Below, piece after piece: positions 33,852 to 44,914 of a stretch of 57,007 nt of DNA (its first letter is position 1; each line of letters begins with the position of its first letter). The stretch is from Gammaproteobacteria bacterium (GTDB lineage Bacteria > Pseudomonadota > Gammaproteobacteria > Steroidobacterales > PWYM01), in the NCBI GenBank assembly GCA_003567475.1, contig PWZL01000031.1, forward strand, positions 1-57,007, given 5' to 3'. The position numbers and the translations under genes were made by a program. The notes beneath the pieces were generated by a model. It saw only the letters and a program-made list of their open reading frames with translations, was not told the origin of the DNA and did not search any database.

Positions 33852-36508
33852 GCGTCATCCTCCGCGGCGGCGAGTGCGCGACTCACCACCTCATAGGTGT
33901 CCCTGGAGAGCTCCGTGCGTGCCTGGATGCGCTCAAGCGCCGCGCGAGCATGCTCCCGGCGTCCAGCATCAAACTGACGCCAGCGGTCGAAGGCACGGGC
34001 GAGGCGGGCGGCGACCTGGGCATTCAGAGCATCCAGCGCGAGCACCTGCTCGGCTGCGAAGACATAACCTGACCCATCGGCCGCGTGGAAGCGGACGTGG
34101 TTCCCGTGGCAGAAACTGCCGATGAGCGCGCGCACCTTGTTCGGGTTGCGCAGGTCGAACGCGGGGTGTGCGAGCAGCGAGCGGACCGTTTGCAGGGTGG
34201 TCGGCAGGCGCGACATCGCCTGGACGGAAAACCACTTATCCACCACCAGCGGCTCGTCCTGCCAGCGGGCGTAGAAGCGCTCAAGGGCCGTCTCACGTTC
34301 AGAACACGCACTGTTGGCCAGCGCGGTCAATGCCGCCATTGCATCGGTCATGTTGTCAGCGTCCTCGAGCTGCGCCAGGCAGGTCTGTCGGATGCTGAGA
34401 CTGTCGAGTTCCATCAGGTAGGCCAGCGCGACGTTGCGCAAGCTGCGCTGGCCAGCCGCCGCCGGTGCAGGCGAATAGGGGCCCGCGACGCGGAACTGTT
34501 CGTAGGCGGCCTGCCAAGCCGGGTGCAGTGTTGTGGCAAGTTGCTGTCGCAAGGCCAGGCGGACCTGGAAGATCGCCTCCGGGTCAACCTCGTCGAGCTG
34601 CTCGGCGATGTAAGCTGCCGAGGGCAGAGTCAGGGCCTCGGCGGCGAGGGCGGGATCATCGGTGGCGTCATGCAGAACCTGCCGGCAGGCCTCGATGTAC
34701 GCGTCTGAAAACACCAGTGGCCGGTCCGCCTGCCAGTTCTCGATGCCGCGCAGAAGTTCGCGCATCGCCAGCCGCTGGCCGGCCTCCCAGCGGTTGAATG
34801 CATCGCTGTCATGCGCCATGAGATGCGCGAGCTCGGCGTCGGAAGTGTCCTGCCGGAGGATGACCGGCGCGGAGAAACCCCGCAGCAGTGAGGCCACTGG
34901 CGGGCTGGCAATGTCTTCGAAAACAAACCGCTGCTCCGGCTCGCGCAGCGACAGCACGCGGGTGTGACCGGAAGCGGCGGTCTCGCCCTGGAGGCGCAGC
35001 GGCAGGTCGTCGCCCTGGGCGTTCAGCAACCCCATCGCCACCGGGATATGGAACGGCAGCTTTTCCGCTTGCCCCGGGGTGGGCGGACAGTGCTGGCGCA
35101 GTGTCAGCGTGCAGCGCCGGGTATCGGGGTCGTGGGCAAGCTCGGCTTCCACCACTGGTGTGCCGGCCTGGACATACCAGCGACGAAATTGGGTGAGGTC
35201 TACGCCCGAGGCGTCCTGCATGGCCGTGGCGAAATCCTCCACGCACACCGCCTGGCCATCGTGGCGCTCGAAGTAGAGGTCCATGCCGGCGCGGAAGCGC
35301 TCCGCTCCGAGCAATGTGTGAATCATCCTGACCACCTCGGCGCCCTTGTTGTACACGGTGGCGGTGTAGAAATTGCTGATCTCGATATAGGCCTCGGGGC
35401 GCACGGGATGCGCCATGGGGCCGGCGTCTTCCGGGAACTGGGCGGCACGCAGCAGCCGCACTTCCTGAATGCGCTGGAGTGCGCCTGAATAGCGGTCTTC
35501 GCCGTATTGCTGATCGCGGAAGACGGTGAGGCCTTCCTTGAGGCTCAGCTGAAACCAGTCACGGCAGGTGACGCGATTACCTGTCCAGTTGTGGAAATAC
35601 TCGTGGGCCACCACCCGATCGAGCATCTGGTAATCCTGATCGGTGGCCGTGTCGGGCCGCGCCAGCACATACCGTGTGTTGAAAATATTGAGTCCCTTGT
35701 TTTCCATCGCGCCCATGTTGAAGTCGCCCACGGCGACGATCATGTACTGGTCGAGATCGAGCTCGAGGCCGTAGACTTCTTCGTCCCAGCGCATGGCGGA
35801 CTTCAGTGACTCGAGGGCGAAGTCGCTCTGGTTTAGCTTGCCCGGTTCGACATACACCCCCAGTCGCACCGTACGACCCGACCGCGTAACGAAATCGCTT
35901 TCCAGGCAGTCGAGTTTCGCCGCAACCATCGCGAACAGGTAAGCCGGCTTGGGAAACGGATCGACCCAGCGCGCCCAGTGTCGCCCGCCGGTTTCCTCGC
36001 CGCTGGCCTCAAGGTTGCCGTTGGACAACAGCAGAGGAAAGCGTTCGCGGCAGGCGCGGATCGTGGTGGTATAACGCGACATCACGTCGGGGCGGTCGAG
36101 AAAATAGGTGATCCGGCGGAAGCCCTCGGCTTCGCACTGCGTAAAGTAGCCGTTTCGGGAGGCGTAGAGCCCCATCAGCTGGGAATTGGCTTCGGGCTGG
36201 ATACGCACCCGTGTCTGCAGCGTGAAGCGCTGCGGGAGACCACGCACGACGAGCCGCGTGGGCTCGACACTGTAGCGCTCGGCGGCAAGCGGCTCGCCAT
36301 CGAGTGAGAGCGCAACAAGCTCCAGACCATCGCCGTCGAGCACGAGGTCGCCGTCCGTGTCCGCGTCTGGATGTCGGCCCATAGTGAGGTCTGCGGTGAC
36401 CTCGGTCGCCTCATCGTGCAGATGGAACTCCAGGCGCACCTCATCGATGAGAAAGGCTGGCGGAGTGTAGTCCTTGAGAAAAATGGTTTGCGGGGTCGCA
36501 TCCAGCAT
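33848..36508 (-). CDS. pepN: aminopeptidase N
   Basis: M1-family zinc aminopeptidase that removes N-terminal residues from peptides. The 886 residues are close to the gammaproteobacterial length. The exopeptidase motif is GAMEN (NMGAMENKGLNIF) and the zinc site is HEYFH-x18-E (VVAHEYFHNWTGNRVT ... LKEGLTVFRDQQ). The C-terminal helical cone is complete. Three downstream minus-strand genes follow; DUF1330 overlaps it by 4 nt. The 78-bp upstream gap separates it from the sixA-associated gene. Confidence 0.96.
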   Translation of the reverse strand: MLDATPQTIFLKDYTPPAFLIDEVRLEFHLHDEATEVTADLTMGRHPDADTDGDLVLDGDGLELVALSLDGEPLAAERYSVEPTRLVVRGLPQRFTLQTRVRIQPEANSQLMGLYASRNGYFTQCEAEGFRRITYFLDRPDVMSRYTTTIRACRERFPLLLSNGNLEASGEETGGRHWARWVDPFPKPAYLFAMVAAKLDCLESDFVTRSGRTVRLGVYVEPGKLNQSDFALESLKSAMRWDEEVYGLELDLDQYMIVAVGDFNMGAMENKGLNIFNTRYVLARPDTATDQDYQMLDRVVAHEYFHNWTGNRVTCRDWFQLSLKEGLTVFRDQQYGEDRYSGALQRIQEVRLLRAAQFPEDAGPMAHPVRPEAYIEISNFYTATVYNKGAEVVRMIHTLLGAERFRAGMDLYFERHDGQAVCVEDFATAMQDASGVDLTQFRRWYVQAGTPVVEAELAHDPDTRRCTLTLRQHCPPTPGQAEKLPFHIPVAMGLLNAQGDDLPLRLQGETAASGHTRVLSLREPEQRFVFEDIASPPVASLLRGFSAPVILRQDTSDAELAHLMAHDSDAFNRWEAGQRLAMRELLRGIENWQADRPLVFSDAYIEACRQVLHDATDDPALAAEALTLPSAAYIAEQLDEVDPEAIFQVRLALRQQLATTLHPAWQAAYEQFRVAGPYSPAPAAAGQRSLRNVALAYLMELDSLSIRQTCLAQLEDADNMTDAMAALTALANSACSERETALERFYARWQDEPLVVDKWFSVQAMSRLPTTLQTVRSLLAHPAFDLRNPNKVRALIGSFCHGNHVRFHAADGSGYVFAAEQVLALDALNAQVAARLARAFDRWRQFDAGRREHARAALERIQARTELSRDTYEVVSRALAAAEDDA

Positions 36509-36586
36509 GATCGAGATTCCGTTCAGGCAGGCTCAAACGCGTAATGCTACACCCATTGTCGCGAGGTGCGAGCGCCGGGCCGGGGG

Positions 36587-37738
36587 TCAACGCATCGTGC
36601 CCTCGGGCACCGGGCCGAAGTACATTTCGAAGCCGATGCCGATACCCGGGTTGATCCGGCGGCGTTCTTCCAGCGTTTCGCGCGGCCAGGTGGCGCTGGC
36701 GGAGACTTCGAGGAAAAGCCAGCGGCGGGCGATGCGCTGGCGATAGCGGGTCTCGACACCGTAATTCTGCAGGCGGACGTCGGCGCTGGTCTCGCCCTCG
36801 GACAGCACGGAATAGACCATGGCTCGGCGTTCGCTCAGGTTGTGGAACAGACTCAGGCTACTGCCCCATTCAAGGCCTTCGGTGTCGCCCGCGAGAGTAC
36901 CGGTATTGTTCCAGCGAACCATGAAATCCTCGCCGATCATGCGGTCGAGCAACAGTTCGGTGGTTGAGCCGAAACCGCGGCTGTCGCGCCAGAACAGCGT
37001 TTCGCGCAGGCGCAGCAGGGTGTGATCGCCGATCCCGAAGTGGTGGCGGTAGCCCGCTTTCACGTACGGGTCGAGCGGAGTACGCAAGCGGATACCCGCG
37101 CCCACGTCAAAACCATTCTCGAAGGCGCCGCGCTGTGCGTACACCAGGCCGACCAGCCACTCGTCATCGTCGATCCGTCGGAAGCTCGGCGGCACCGGTG
37201 TGCCGGTGCTTGAGGCGCTCTCCTCGGTGATGTCCTGACGGTCACCGCGGCCGACGACCAGTGCCAGGCGCTCCTGCATGGCCGGCAGCACGAAGCGGGC
37301 GCGCAAACGCACCCGGGTGTCGAGGCCGTCGCGCCGATCCCACCCTGGAAACACACCAAAGCGACCATAGCTGTCGCCGGAGTCCAGATCGTATCGCGCT
37401 GTGCCGAACAGGCCATCAAACCAGTACGCGCTGCCGCAGACGCCGTAATACACGCCCCGCTGGAGCTGGTCCAGCCAGTCGCCGCCCTCCGAGCCGGGCT
37501 CATCGCAGACGCTGGCCACCCCGGCGCGGCGCGGGCGGGCGGGTGAGGGCTCTGGTTCGGCGGTGGCCTCCGACTCGGTCGCCGCCACCTCGATGCTGTC
37601 GTCCAGACTGCCGGCAGCGGGGGGGGGCGCGGGTTCGGCGGCCGCGGCCTGCATCAGCACGCCCAGCAACAGGAGGGAGAGGACCGCGACGGGTTGCCGC
37701 AGGCGCGCCGGGGATGGAGAGCGCCTAGGCGCCGACAC
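36587..37738 (-). CDS. predicted outer-membrane beta-barrel protein of unknown function
   Basis: I do not recognise a named family. The 383-residue product has a signal peptide (PVAVLSLLLLGVLMQAAAAEP), a low-complexity linker rich in Glu, Ala and Pro, and then about 300 residues with alternating polar/aromatic strands (for example YVKAGYRHHFGIGDHTLLRL and WLFLEVSASATW). It has a Cys pair (VASVCDEP and GVCGSAYW). The pattern fits a monomeric outer-membrane barrel. GTG 37738 is chosen because it puts the signal peptide near the start; it overlaps the sixA 3' end by 14 nt. The open frame extends to 37864 inside sixA. Confidence 0.7.
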   Translation of the reverse strand: MSAPRRSPSPARLRQPVAVLSLLLLGVLMQAAAAEPAPPPAAGSLDDSIEVAATESEATAEPEPSPARPRRAGVASVCDEPGSEGGDWLDQLQRGVYYGVCGSAYWFDGLFGTARYDLDSGDSYGRFGVFPGWDRRDGLDTRVRLRARFVLPAMQERLALVVGRGDRQDITEESASSTGTPVPPSFRRIDDDEWLVGLVYAQRGAFENGFDVGAGIRLRTPLDPYVKAGYRHHFGIGDHTLLRLRETLFWRDSRGFGSTTELLLDRMIGEDFMVRWNNTGTLAGDTEGLEWGSSLSLFHNLSERRAMVYSVLSEGETSADVRLQNYGVETRYRQRIARRWLFLEVSASATWPRETLEERRRINPGIGIGFEMYFGPVPEGTMR

Positions 37739-38258
37739 GTTGCAGAGCCCCGGAGCCGGGCGGCCTGCTGCTTTTCGGGGTGTCGTAGAGGACGCAGCGC
37801 CCGCGGTCCCCGTCCAGTACATCCCGCCAATGCGCGATGGACAGGTCGATGACCATGACCGCACCGGTGGCGAGATTATCCAAGGGATGATCGGATATCG
37901 CGTTGACGAGGTCGGTCAGGCCCGGGTTGTGGGCCACGATCAGGAGGTCGCGGAAAGTATCGTCCTGCACTGCGATGATCTCGAGCAGCCGCTCGGCGCT
38001 GGCGAGATAAAGGGCTGGGTCGGTCTGCAGGAATTCACGCGGATAGCCCAAGGCGTCGGCGACCTGACGCGCAGTGGCCAGTGCGCGCTCGGCGGGACTG
38101 CTCAGGATCAGTGAGGGCCTGGCGCCGGCCTCCTGCAGCCGCCGGCCCATGGCCGGCGCATCACGCTCACCGCGGCGGTTCAGTGGTCGATCGAAATCGG
38201 CAATCGCCGGATCGTCCCAGCTGGACTTCGCATGCCGCAGCAACGTCAGTCTTTTCAT
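37725..38258 (-). CDS. sixA: SixA-type histidine phosphatase
   Basis: Predicted phosphohistidine phosphatase acting on phosphorelay or PTS-type proteins. The 177 residues start with the catalytic RHAKSSWDDP block and carry the second catalytic His in LLIVAHNPGLTDL; LSSPAERALATA is also conserved. It lies 27 nt after sufT on the same strand and probably belongs to the tail of the suf transcript. Its 3' end overlaps the outer-membrane-protein gene. Confidence 0.85.
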   Translation of the reverse strand: MKRLTLLRHAKSSWDDPAIADFDRPLNRRGERDAPAMGRRLQEAGARPSLILSSPAERALATARQVADALGYPREFLQTDPALYLASAERLLEIIAVQDDTFRDLLIVAHNPGLTDLVNAISDHPLDNLATGAVMVIDLSIAHWRDVLDGDRGRCVLYDTPKSSRPPGSGALQRVGA

Positions 38259-38285
38259 GGGATACGCCTAGTTTCCATCTCCAGC

Positions 38286-38837
38286 TTACAGCATACCGGT
38301 TTGAAGCTTGGCTTCCTCCGACATCATCGACTGGTTCCACGGCGGATCGAACACCAGTTCCACGTGGGCACGGCTGATGGTTGGAATCAGTTCGACTTTT
38401 TCACGGACATCCTGCACCAGGATATCGCCCATTCCGCAGCCGGGCGCAGTCAGCGTCATGTTGACTGAAACTTCGCGTTGGCCCTGCTCGTCGCGGCCCA
38501 GCCGGCAGTCGTAGATCAGTCCGAGATCGACGATATTGATCGGGATTTCCGGGTCAAAGCAGGTGCGCATCTGGTCCCAGACCACCGACTCGATGTCATG
38601 GTCGCTGGCATTCTCCGGGATCTCGGGCGGGGGGACGGGCTCCTTGCCCAGCGCGTCGGCATCCTTGCCCGCGACCCGGAAGAGGTTGCCCTCGACATAA
38701 ACCGTGAAGCTGCCGCCCAGTGACTGGGTGATGAAGCCACTGGTGCCCTGGCGCAGGCGCAATTCCTCGCCTGCCGGGATCAGCACCGCCATGCAGTCAC
38801 GCTGCAGCGTGACGGGTTCGTTGTGTTGGCCAAACAT
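38286..38837 (-). CDS. sufT: iron-sulfur cluster assembly protein SufT
   Basis: Auxiliary factor for Fe-S maturation, 183 residues. The C-terminal MIP18/DUF59 domain is clear: VWDQMRTCFDPEIPINIVDL, LTAPGCGMGDIL and VELVFDPPWNQSMM. The N-terminal ~80 residues (CMAVLIPAGEELRLRQGTSGF and GGSFTVYVEGNLFRV) are the SufT-specific extension. It starts 3 nt after sufU. Confidence 0.92.
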   Translation of the reverse strand: MFGQHNEPVTLQRDCMAVLIPAGEELRLRQGTSGFITQSLGGSFTVYVEGNLFRVAGKDADALGKEPVPPPEIPENASDHDIESVVWDQMRTCFDPEIPINIVDLGLIYDCRLGRDEQGQREVSVNMTLTAPGCGMGDILVQDVREKVELIPTISRAHVELVFDPPWNQSMMSEEAKLQTGML

Positions 38838-38840
38838 CGT

Positions 38841-39341
38841 TCAGTGTCCGTTCCTTGCCGATTCGTTTGCTTGCGCCCAGGTGTCCTGTGGCGCCCCTTC
38901 ATCCTCGGTGCTGACCCGTGTCGCACCCGATGTCAGTCCGGCGCGCAGTGCCTCCCAGGCGAGTGTCGCGCACTTCACCCGGCTGGGGTAGGCACTCACG
39001 GCTGCGAGCGCCGCCAGATCGCCGTCCAACAAATCGCCCGACCGCTCCCGGAGCATGCCCGAGACCGCGTCAGCCAGCGCCAGGGCCTGCGTCCGAGTCC
39101 GCCCCGCGACCGCCTCGGTCATCATTGAGGCAGACGCCACGGCGATCGCGCAGCCGCTGCCCTCGAAGCTGGCCTCGGCGATGGTTTCGCCGTCCAGCCT
39201 CAGGCACACCATCAAACGGTCCCCACACAGGGGGTTGACCCCGTCGGTGCAGCCGCAAGGTGCTGCCATCCGACGGAAATTCCGCGGGCGCCGATTGTGC
39301 TCCAGCACCACGTCGCGATACAGCGCCTCGAGTGCCGTCAT
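38841..39341 (-). CDS. sufU: SufU-type Fe-S assembly protein
   Basis: IscU-fold protein that accepts sulfur from SufS through a zinc-bound Cys, 166 residues. Key residues are present: Cys and Asp in NPLCGDRL, Cys in EGSGCAIAVASASMM and Cys in YPSRVKCATLAWEAL. The insertion of about 20 residues between the second and third Cys (GMLRERSGDLLDGDLAALAA) marks SufU rather than IscU. A variable C-terminal tail follows. It occupies the place that sufE takes in enterobacteria. Confidence 0.92.
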   Translation of the reverse strand: MTALEALYRDVVLEHNRRPRNFRRMAAPCGCTDGVNPLCGDRLMVCLRLDGETIAEASFEGSGCAIAVASASMMTEAVAGRTRTQALALADAVSGMLRERSGDLLDGDLAALAAVSAYPSRVKCATLAWEALRAGLTSGATRVSTEDEGAPQDTWAQANESARNGH

Positions 39342-39374
39342 GGACTGTGCCGCACCAGGCTCACGGGCCCGGAC

Positions 39375-40625
39375 TCAATCCCGAAACATGGCCAGCGCGC
39401 GCTCGAGGGCCTGCCCGAGGATCTCGATCTCCTCGTGAGTGTTGTAGAAGGCCATCGAGGCGCGGGCCGTGGCGGGCACACCGTACCACTCCAGCAGTGG
39501 CATGGTGCAGTGATGTCCGGTGCGGATCGCGACCCCCTGATGATCGAGAATGGTGCCGAGATCGTGGGCATGCACGTCGTCGGCCACGAAAGACACAACA
39601 CTGACCTTGTCTTCAGCCGTGCCAATGATGCGGAGACCGGGGAGCGCCTCGATGACCTCGGTGCAGCGCGCAAGCAGCGTATCTTCGTGGGCCGCGAGCG
39701 CCTCGCGGTCCTGCGCCATGAACCACTCGAGTGCACGGCCAAGGCCGACGGCCCCGGCGATATTCGGCGTGCCGGCCTCGAACTTGAAGGGCAGATCGTT
39801 CCAGGTGCTTTTCTCGAAAGTCACCGTGCGGATCATCTCGCCTCCACCGTGCCACGGTGGCATGGCCTCTAGCAGCGACTCGCGGCCCCAGAGCACGCCA
39901 ATACCGGTCGGGCCGAAGAGCTTGTGCCCCGAGAAGGCATAGAAGTCGCAGCCCAGGGCCTGGACGTCGATGGGAAGGTGTGGCCCTGCCTGGGCGCCGT
40001 CAAACAGCACGGGAATGCCTCGCTCGTGGGCGAGATTGACGAGACGCGCGGCGGGGTTGATCGTGCCGAGACTGTTGGAGACATGCGAGAGTGCCACCAG
40101 CCGGGTGCGCTCGCCAAGCAGGCGCTCGAAAGCATCCATGTCGAGCTCGCCAGAGCGGTGGATCGGCACGACCCGGAGCCGGGCACCGGTCTGTTCGGTC
40201 ACCATCTGCCACGGCACGATGTTGGCGTGGTGCTCCATGGTGCTGATCAGAATCTCGTCACCGGCCTGGAGCCGTGGTCGGGCAAACGACTGGGCCACCA
40301 GGTTGATCGCCTCGGTCGTGCCACGGGTCCAGATCACCTCGCGGGTACTGGTGGCGTTGAGGAACCGCGCCACGGTTTCCCTGGCAGACTCGAACGCGCG
40401 AGTGGCGCGATCACTCAGGGTATGGACACCCCGATGCACGTTGGCGTGGTCATGGCGGTAGTAGTCCGCGATCGCGTCGATCACGCAGGCCGGACGCTGC
40501 GCCGAGGCTGCGTTGTCGAGGTACACCAGCGGCCGGCCGTTGATCTGCTGGTGCAGGATCGGGAATTCGGCGCGCAGGGCATCGACATCCAGGACACTCG
40601 CCGTTTCTGCAGGGTATGCGCTCAT
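39375..40625 (-). CDS. sufS: cysteine desulfurase SufS
   Basis: PLP enzyme that takes sulfur from L-cysteine for cluster assembly. The 416 residues have the PLP Lys in FSGHKLFGPTGIG, the persulfide Cys in RTGHHCTMPLLEWY and the C-terminal RASMAFYNTHEEIE. ATG 40625 has GAGGAA upstream and gives MSAYPAETAS; an in-frame start at 40661 overlaps sufD and is rejected. It is 10 nt after sufD. Confidence 0.95.
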   Translation of the reverse strand: MSAYPAETASVLDVDALRAEFPILHQQINGRPLVYLDNAASAQRPACVIDAIADYYRHDHANVHRGVHTLSDRATRAFESARETVARFLNATSTREVIWTRGTTEAINLVAQSFARPRLQAGDEILISTMEHHANIVPWQMVTEQTGARLRVVPIHRSGELDMDAFERLLGERTRLVALSHVSNSLGTINPAARLVNLAHERGIPVLFDGAQAGPHLPIDVQALGCDFYAFSGHKLFGPTGIGVLWGRESLLEAMPPWHGGGEMIRTVTFEKSTWNDLPFKFEAGTPNIAGAVGLGRALEWFMAQDREALAAHEDTLLARCTEVIEALPGLRIIGTAEDKVSVVSFVADDVHAHDLGTILDHQGVAIRTGHHCTMPLLEWYGVPATARASMAFYNTHEEIEILGQALERALAMFRD

Positions 40626-40635
40626 CGGCAGTTCC

Positions 40636-41940
40636 TCAGGTGAATGCCCGCAGGCGGTCACTGTCAGGCAGGTGACCGATCACGGTGCTGGACAGCCGTT
40701 CGGCCAGCGGCGCGATCCCGAGCCGGGCAATGACTTCCTCGGCGAAGGCGAAGGTGAGCAGGCCGCGTGCCGTGTCTTCGTCGAGTCCGCGTGAACGCAG
40801 GTAGAACAGCGCCGTGGCGTCGAGCTGACCGACGGTCGCGCCATGGCTGCATTTCACGTCGTCGGCATAGATCTCGAGTTCCGGCTTGGTGTCGATCTCA
40901 CACTCGTGCGACAGCAGCAGATTGTTGTTTGACTGGTGGGCTTCGATTTTCTGGGCATCCTCGGCCACCAGGACCTTGCCGTTGAACACGGCCCGGGAGC
41001 GCCCGGCGAGCACGCCCCGATAGTCTTCCCGGCTGCTGGTGTGGGGTGCGAGGTGATCGACGCGCGTGTGGTTGTCGACATGACTGGTGCCGCGGGTGAA
41101 GTAAAGCCCGTTCAGCTCGACGTCTGCGCCGGGAGCGATCAGGCGCACGTGGACATCATTTCGCACCACCGCACCGCCGAGGTCGATGTTGTGGCACACC
41201 AGCGCCGCGTCGCGATCCAGACGGGCGTTGAGGCTGGCCACCTGCGCATGCGTGTCGGCGTGTTCCTGGATCCGGTAATGGGTCACCCGGCTGCCAGGCT
41301 GGGCCACGATCTCGGTGACTGCATTGATCACGGCGGCTTCACCTTCGCCGCAGTGGTGCTCGATGACGGTGACCGAGGCGCCCTCGGCTGTCTCGATCAA
41401 CACCCTGGGTTGGACCAGCTGCATCGCCTCGGCATCGCCGAGGGTGAGGAACAGCAGGTAAATGGGTGCGTCGGTGATCACGCCCTTCGTGGCGCGCACG
41501 CGTGCGCCATCCTGGAACAGCGCGGTGTTCAATCGGGCAAGGCGGTAGCGGTCGAGGTCGACGACTCGATCGAGCGCCTCGTCGGCGTCGTGTTCGCCCA
41601 GCACCTGGGCGAGCGACTCGATCGTCAGGCCGGGAACCCGTCCCTCCAGACGGCAGGCCGGCGGGATCAGCTGGCCGTTGACGAAGACCAGTCGCGGTCC
41701 CTCGAGGTCTGGTACCCCATGGCGCTCAACCGCCGCCATCGCGCGGGCCAGCGTCACCGGGCCGGGCAGGGTCAGGCGCGCCTGCTCCAGGTGCGCCAGT
41801 GAAGTGTATTTCCAGTCCTCCTCGGCGGTGGTCGGCAATCCCTCTGCCAGGAAGGCCTCCAGCGCGCGCTCGCGCCGCGCGGTGTCGCCGGGCAACGCCG
41901 CGGCCTGGTCACGCCAGTGCTCGCGCAGGCTCTCGAGCAT
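40636..41940 (-). CDS. sufD: Fe-S scaffold subunit SufD
   Basis: Partner of SufB in the SufBC2D scaffold. The 434 residues show DWKYTSLAHLEQ near the N-terminus, the central beta-helix and the conserved C-terminal core KCSHGATVGQLDATALFYLRSRG. ATG 41940 is chosen; GTG 41949, which would overlap the sufC stop by 4 nt (GTGA), is an equally plausible coupled start. Confidence 0.94.
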   Translation of the reverse strand: MLESLREHWRDQAAALPGDTARRERALEAFLAEGLPTTAEEDWKYTSLAHLEQARLTLPGPVTLARAMAAVERHGVPDLEGPRLVFVNGQLIPPACRLEGRVPGLTIESLAQVLGEHDADEALDRVVDLDRYRLARLNTALFQDGARVRATKGVITDAPIYLLFLTLGDAEAMQLVQPRVLIETAEGASVTVIEHHCGEGEAAVINAVTEIVAQPGSRVTHYRIQEHADTHAQVASLNARLDRDAALVCHNIDLGGAVVRNDVHVRLIAPGADVELNGLYFTRGTSHVDNHTRVDHLAPHTSSREDYRGVLAGRSRAVFNGKVLVAEDAQKIEAHQSNNNLLLSHECEIDTKPELEIYADDVKCSHGATVGQLDATALFYLRSRGLDEDTARGLLTFAFAEEVIARLGIAPLAERLSSTVIGHLPDSDRLRAFT

Positions 41941-41945
41941 CGCGT

Positions 41946-42698
41946 TCACGTGCCCACGGCCTGCTGCAGCCACTCATAGCCGTGCGCCTCGAGCTCCAGC
42001 GCAAGGCTGCGGTCGCCGGATTTGACGATGCGCCCATCCGCCAGTACATGCACGACATCCGGGACGATGTGGTCGAGGAGCCGCTGGTAGTGAGTGACCA
42101 TGATGATGGCCCGTTCGGGCGAACGCAGGCTGTTGACCCCGTCAGCAACGACCTTCATCGCGTCGATATCCAGTCCCGAGTCGGTCTCGTCGAGCAGCGC
42201 GAGCTTGGGCTCCAGTACGGCCATCTGCAGGATTTCGTTGCGTTTCTTCTCACCCCCGGAGAAGCCCTCGTTGACACCGCGATTGAGAAAACTGGCATCC
42301 ATCTGCATCAGCTGCATTTTCTCGCGGATGATCTTCATGAAGGCGTAAGCGTCCAGCTCGTCCTCGCCACGGTGCTTGCGAATGGCGTTCAGGGCCGCCT
42401 TCAGCAAGTAGACGTTGTTCACTCCGGGGATCTCCACCGGGTACTGGAAGGCCAGGAAAACCCCCTCACGGGCGCGCTCCTCGGGCGCCAGGGCGAGGAG
42501 ATCCCTGCCGCAGAATTCGACGCTGCCCGAGACGATTTCATACCCCTCGCGGCCAGCCAGCACCTGTGCAAGCGTGCTCTTGCCCGCCCCATTGGGGCCC
42601 ATGATGGCATGCACCTCACCGGCGGAGATCTCCAGGGACAGGCCCTTCAGGATATCTTTTCCGTCGATGCGGGCGTGCAGGTCCTTGATCTTCAGCAT
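41946..42698 (-). CDS. sufC: Fe-S assembly ATPase SufC
   Basis: ABC-type ATPase of the SufBCD complex, 250 residues. Walker A is GPNGAGKSTLAQVLAG, signature FSGGEKKRNEILQMA, Walker B LALLDETDSGLDIDAM and H-loop VTHYQRLL. The DETDSGLD form is SufC-specific. No membrane domain is associated, as expected. It lies 25 nt after sufB. Confidence 0.96.
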   Translation of the reverse strand: MLKIKDLHARIDGKDILKGLSLEISAGEVHAIMGPNGAGKSTLAQVLAGREGYEIVSGSVEFCGRDLLALAPEERAREGVFLAFQYPVEIPGVNNVYLLKAALNAIRKHRGEDELDAYAFMKIIREKMQLMQMDASFLNRGVNEGFSGGEKKRNEILQMAVLEPKLALLDETDSGLDIDAMKVVADGVNSLRSPERAIIMVTHYQRLLDHIVPDVVHVLADGRIVKSGDRSLALELEAHGYEWLQQAVGT

Positions 42699-42723
42699 GG
42701 TTCTTCCCTGTTGAGATGTCGCT

Positions 42724-44172
<1,449 letters not shown>

Positions 44173-44190
44173 GATCCTCGTCCTCGATGG

Positions 44191-44694
44191 TCAGGCTCGT
44201 GGCCTGAAGTGCATGGGTATTCCCGCAGCCTCCGTGGCCGCGGGGCGCCGCTCGCGGGCTGGCGCCTCCAGCCGCAGGGGTCCGAAGCGCGGCGTCTGCG
44301 ACACCAGGTCAAGAAGACTTACGTCGTCCAGCGCCTCGCGGATGGCGGAATTGATGACCTGCCAGGCATTGCCTACCCGACACTGGGCCTCGTACTCGCA
44401 GCCCCCGTCGTCGCTGGCGCACTCGGTGAGGGCGACCGGGCCTTCCAGCGCGTCGAGCACATCGGCCGCGCTGATCTGGTCGGCAGAACGGGCAAGGCCA
44501 TAGCCTCCCGTGGCACCGCGTTGTGAGGTGAGCACCCCGCTACGCGCCAGCGTTTTCAGGAGCTTGCTCACGGTGGTCTGCGTCAGCCCGGTGGCCGTGG
44601 CGAGTTCGTTCGCGGTGTGCAGCCGCGAAGGTGCCGCAGCCATCTGCGCCAGCACCACGGTCGCGTAGTCTGTCAATCGGCTCATGCGCAGCAT
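44191..44694 (-). CDS. Rrf2-family regulator of the SUF system
   Basis: Predicted [2Fe-2S]-sensing repressor of the suf genes, 167 residues. The winged HTH begins SRLTDYATVVLAQMAAAPSR and continues with LTQTTVSKLLKTLARSGVL. Three Cys (in ECASDDGGCEYEAQCRVG) form the cluster site in the Rrf2 pattern. ATG 44694 has GAGG upstream; the ORF itself opens at 44709. It leads the operon with sufB-C-D-S-U-T, so autoregulation through the promoter at 44734-44763 is likely. Confidence 0.92.
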   Translation of the reverse strand: MLRMSRLTDYATVVLAQMAAAPSRLHTANELATATGLTQTTVSKLLKTLARSGVLTSQRGATGGYGLARSADQISAADVLDALEGPVALTECASDDGGCEYEAQCRVGNAWQVINSAIREALDDVSLLDLVSQTPRFGPLRLEAPARERRPAATEAAGIPMHFRPRA

Positions 44695-44733
44695 GCGTTG
44701 CCTCGTCATATGCGTGTGACCGGATACAGCACT

Positions 44734-44763
44734 ATTTTAGTCCTCTTTGACGCGAGGTGCCAA
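44734..44763 (-). promoter_or_regulatory. candidate suf operon promoter
   Basis: On the minus strand TTGGCA (44763-44758) and TAAAAT (44739-44734) are separated by 18 nt and lie 40 bp before the regulator start. GACTAAAATAGTG covers the -10 and resembles sites bound by Rrf2-type Fe-S regulators. Autoregulation is inferred. Confidence 0.55.
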
Positions 44764-44914
44764 TCCATCGGCGGGGCGTGGCGCAGGCGCCGAGGCTATG
44801 GTGGCGGCAAAACGGCTCTATACTGCGGGATTTGCTATCCTTCTCAGCTACCCTGCCGGGCGCACAACCGTCTGCCCGGCGTCTGTAGAGGCCCCAGTCG
44901 GAGGACTTGTTGTG

